A DNA stretch of 64,000 bases. Source: Symbiodinium natans. Lineage: Eukaryota > Sar > Dinophyceae > Suessiales > Symbiodiniaceae. The DNA is taken from the NCBI GenBank assembly GCA_905221605.1, contig CAJNDS010002331.1, forward strand, positions 325,001 through 389,000, written 5' to 3'. Numbering within the stretch: the stretch's first letter is position 1; each line of letters starts with the position of its first letter. The translations under genes and the position numbers were made by a program. Shown piece by piece: positions 62,639 to 64,000 of the stretch. The notes under the pieces were generated by a model, which saw only the letters and a list, made by a program, of their open reading frames with translations, made no database searches and was not told the DNA's origin.

Positions 62639-62704
62639 TCGTCGCATGTCGTCGCTGGGGAAAGCGCGCGCGAGCATCATGAGCTGCAGCTCTACTGCGG
62701 TCTG
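62639..62704 (+). CDS. exon after hairpin F
   Basis: Joined frame continues S-RRMSSLGKARASIMSCSS then TAV; GTGAGT donor. Confidence 0.5.
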
Positions 62705-63203
62705 GTGAGTTGCTTGCAGGGTTTAGGGCTTTAGGGTTTAGGGTTCAGGGTTTAGGGTTTAGGGATGTTGAGGCTTGTTGTTTCGAGAGGTGATGGCGAA
62801 CAACCATGCCGCCAAAACCAAAAAGGCGATGATACGTAATGAACTTTCGTGCCTCGATTTCCCATGGAGCTACATTTTTTGAGTTCCCACGTGATGCACT
62901 TATCACCAAGGCCCTACACACTAATCCGGGTCTACTGCCGCGGGCCTCGAATCAGCCCAGCATGCTTGAAAGGATACTTACGAGGAGGGCTTGAAGTGCC
63001 ACCCAAAGAGACGTCGCCCTTCTTGTAGCATCTATACACGGTTTATGCACGGCCAAGTAGACCCTAGCTTTGTGGTACTTTGCTGTAACTTTAGATCCTT
63101 ACTTTTTTTTTTTGGGTTTATTGGGTTTCTTCTTAAGGCAGCTAAAAGTTTAATTTGTAGCTACTCTCCTGAGTGCAGCCAAGCTAGGTCCTAAACCCTT
63201 CAG

Positions 63204-63233
63204 AAGATCACGCCCGAGTTTCTGAAGATGACC
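63204..63233 (+). CDS. exon left of family B insertion
   Basis: TTCAG acceptor; frame KITPEFLKMT up to the inserted hairpin. Confidence 0.5.
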
Positions 63234-63333
63234 GGGATGTTCCCTCTTATACTACCAGTCCTTAATAGGGATTCTAGTAGCCCTATCATAATTCCCATGA
63301 AGGACTGTTAGTATCAGGAACATCCAGATGACC
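63226..63333. mobile_element. hairpin element family B with 8-bp target duplication
   Basis: The element at 63234-63325 (GGGATGTTCC to GGAACATCC) is flanked by AGATGACC on both sides. Removing one copy plus the element joins the neighbouring coding segments in frame (FLKMTPLKDLLSP). Confidence 0.75.
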
Positions 63334-63362
63334 CCCCTCAAAGACCTGCTCTCGCCCAGCAG
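63328..63362 (+). CDS. exon right of family B insertion
   Basis: Frame MTPLKDLLSPS; the AG before it (CATCCAG) comes from element end plus target duplication; AG|GTCCGA donor. Confidence 0.5.
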
Positions 63363-63513
63363 GTCCGAAACCCTGAGCACGTGAACAGGACTGAAAACCT
63401 CAACCCCAAACCCCCAAACCCCAAACCTGAAAAATCGCGAACCCTGAGCCCTAAACCCTAAACCCTAAACCCTAAACCCTAAACCCTAAACCCTAAACCC
63501 TAAAACCTGCAAG

Positions 63514-63590
63514 GTTCTGGGCGCTCTGATGCCCAGCCCCCTGGGGTTCACCGACATCCTGGCGGGGGAGCTCACGGCCTCCCGGCTCCG
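63514..63590 (+). CDS. exon island
   Basis: GCAAG|G acceptor after a CCCTAAA array; frame VLGALMPSPLGFTDILAGEL then TASRL; GTGTTC donor; TTTAGGG units follow at 63623. Confidence 0.55.
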
Positions 63591-64000
63591 GTGTTCGGCG
63601 TGGTGTTGGCAAAAGAGAAAAGGGGTTTAGGGGTTTTGGGTTTAGGGTTTAGGGTGGAGTTAAAGGAGGTTTTGTTTCGGGGGTTTCTGAAGGTTCCATT
63701 GGCGGGCTGGCAGAAGAAAAAAGGGAGTTGCAAGAGTTTGGAGTTTAGGGTTAGAGAGCTTCTTTCCTTTGAAGGTTCAAAGAATTGTCACATGACTTAA
63801 TGAGGGGTGTCTCGTTTTTGTTTACCCCAGCTGTTTTGATGAGGGTCCTTGTAGCCGCACCCTAAACCCTAAACCCTGAACTCTGAACCCTAAACCCTAA
63901 ACCCTAAACCCTAAACCCTAAACCCTAAACCTTCCTTAAGAACCCTGTAAATGAGGGTCCTTGTAGCCGCACTGCTTGGGCCTTTGAAGCCCAAAGCCCC

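Larger units (their letters stand above)
21970..63935. repeat. telomere-heptamer intron landscape
   Basis: About 70 TTTAGGG or CCCTAAA arrays, of two to 74 units, alternate with 20-120 bp islands. Introns listed here without their own entry hold only these heptamers, degenerate versions of them, or short unassigned sequence. Confidence 0.85.

Overview
The window looks like dinoflagellate nuclear DNA, most like a Symbiodiniaceae-type genome. The reasons are: every convincing gene is on the + strand; reconstructed introns use GC and GA donors as well as GT, with AG|G acceptors; the protein families (41-residue RCC1-like repeats, ubiquitin-like plus ankyrin, GPS-membrane-C2, and a family with a WICAFSVNQHAGIC core) are ones I recall from dinoflagellates; and there is a possible relict spliced-leader tail. 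I see no rRNA, tRNA or CRISPR array and no bacterial gene organisation.

Layout. 1-9.3 kb is a repeat complex: a TIR-bounded unit of about 1.4 kb, present three times at a 1.93 kb period (2651-7919), nested inside flanking modules that recur partly inverted and partly direct. 9.3-12.4 kb holds short tandem repeats, one possible small ORF and the spliced-leader-like site. An intronless ten-repeat RCC1-like gene lies at 12459-13790 and a Ser/Thr-rich low-complexity frame at 14747-15658. A multi-exon gene at about 16053-19809 encodes a GPS-like motif, membrane segments and a C-terminal C2 domain. A seven-exon gene at 20898-24408 could be joined in frame from end to end.

From about 22 kb to the end the DNA is dominated by plant-type telomere heptamers, TTTAGGG or CCCTAAA. 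This is not a chromosome end. The islands between arrays are short + strand coding exons with AG|G acceptors, so the arrays are intron content. Within an intron TTTAGGG arrays lie on the 5' side and CCCTAAA arrays on the 3' side, almost without exception. Different introns carry different homogenised variants (CCCTAAAA, CCCCTAAA, CCCTCAA, CCCCCAAA, CCCTAAG).

Several families of short hairpin elements (MITE or introner-like) sit in the same introns. One family ends in the 3' splice site, some copies are split by a telomere array, and one copy of another family lies in a coding stretch between 8-bp direct repeats. This intron-making landscape is the most unusual content here. An intronless ubiquitin-like/ankyrin gene (52638-54419), flanked by its own direct repeats, interrupts the array region. 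Exons after 26 kb include several hydrophobic segments and probably belong to one or a few large membrane-protein genes whose limits I cannot fix. Exon edges there are judged by eye and may be off by a few codons.
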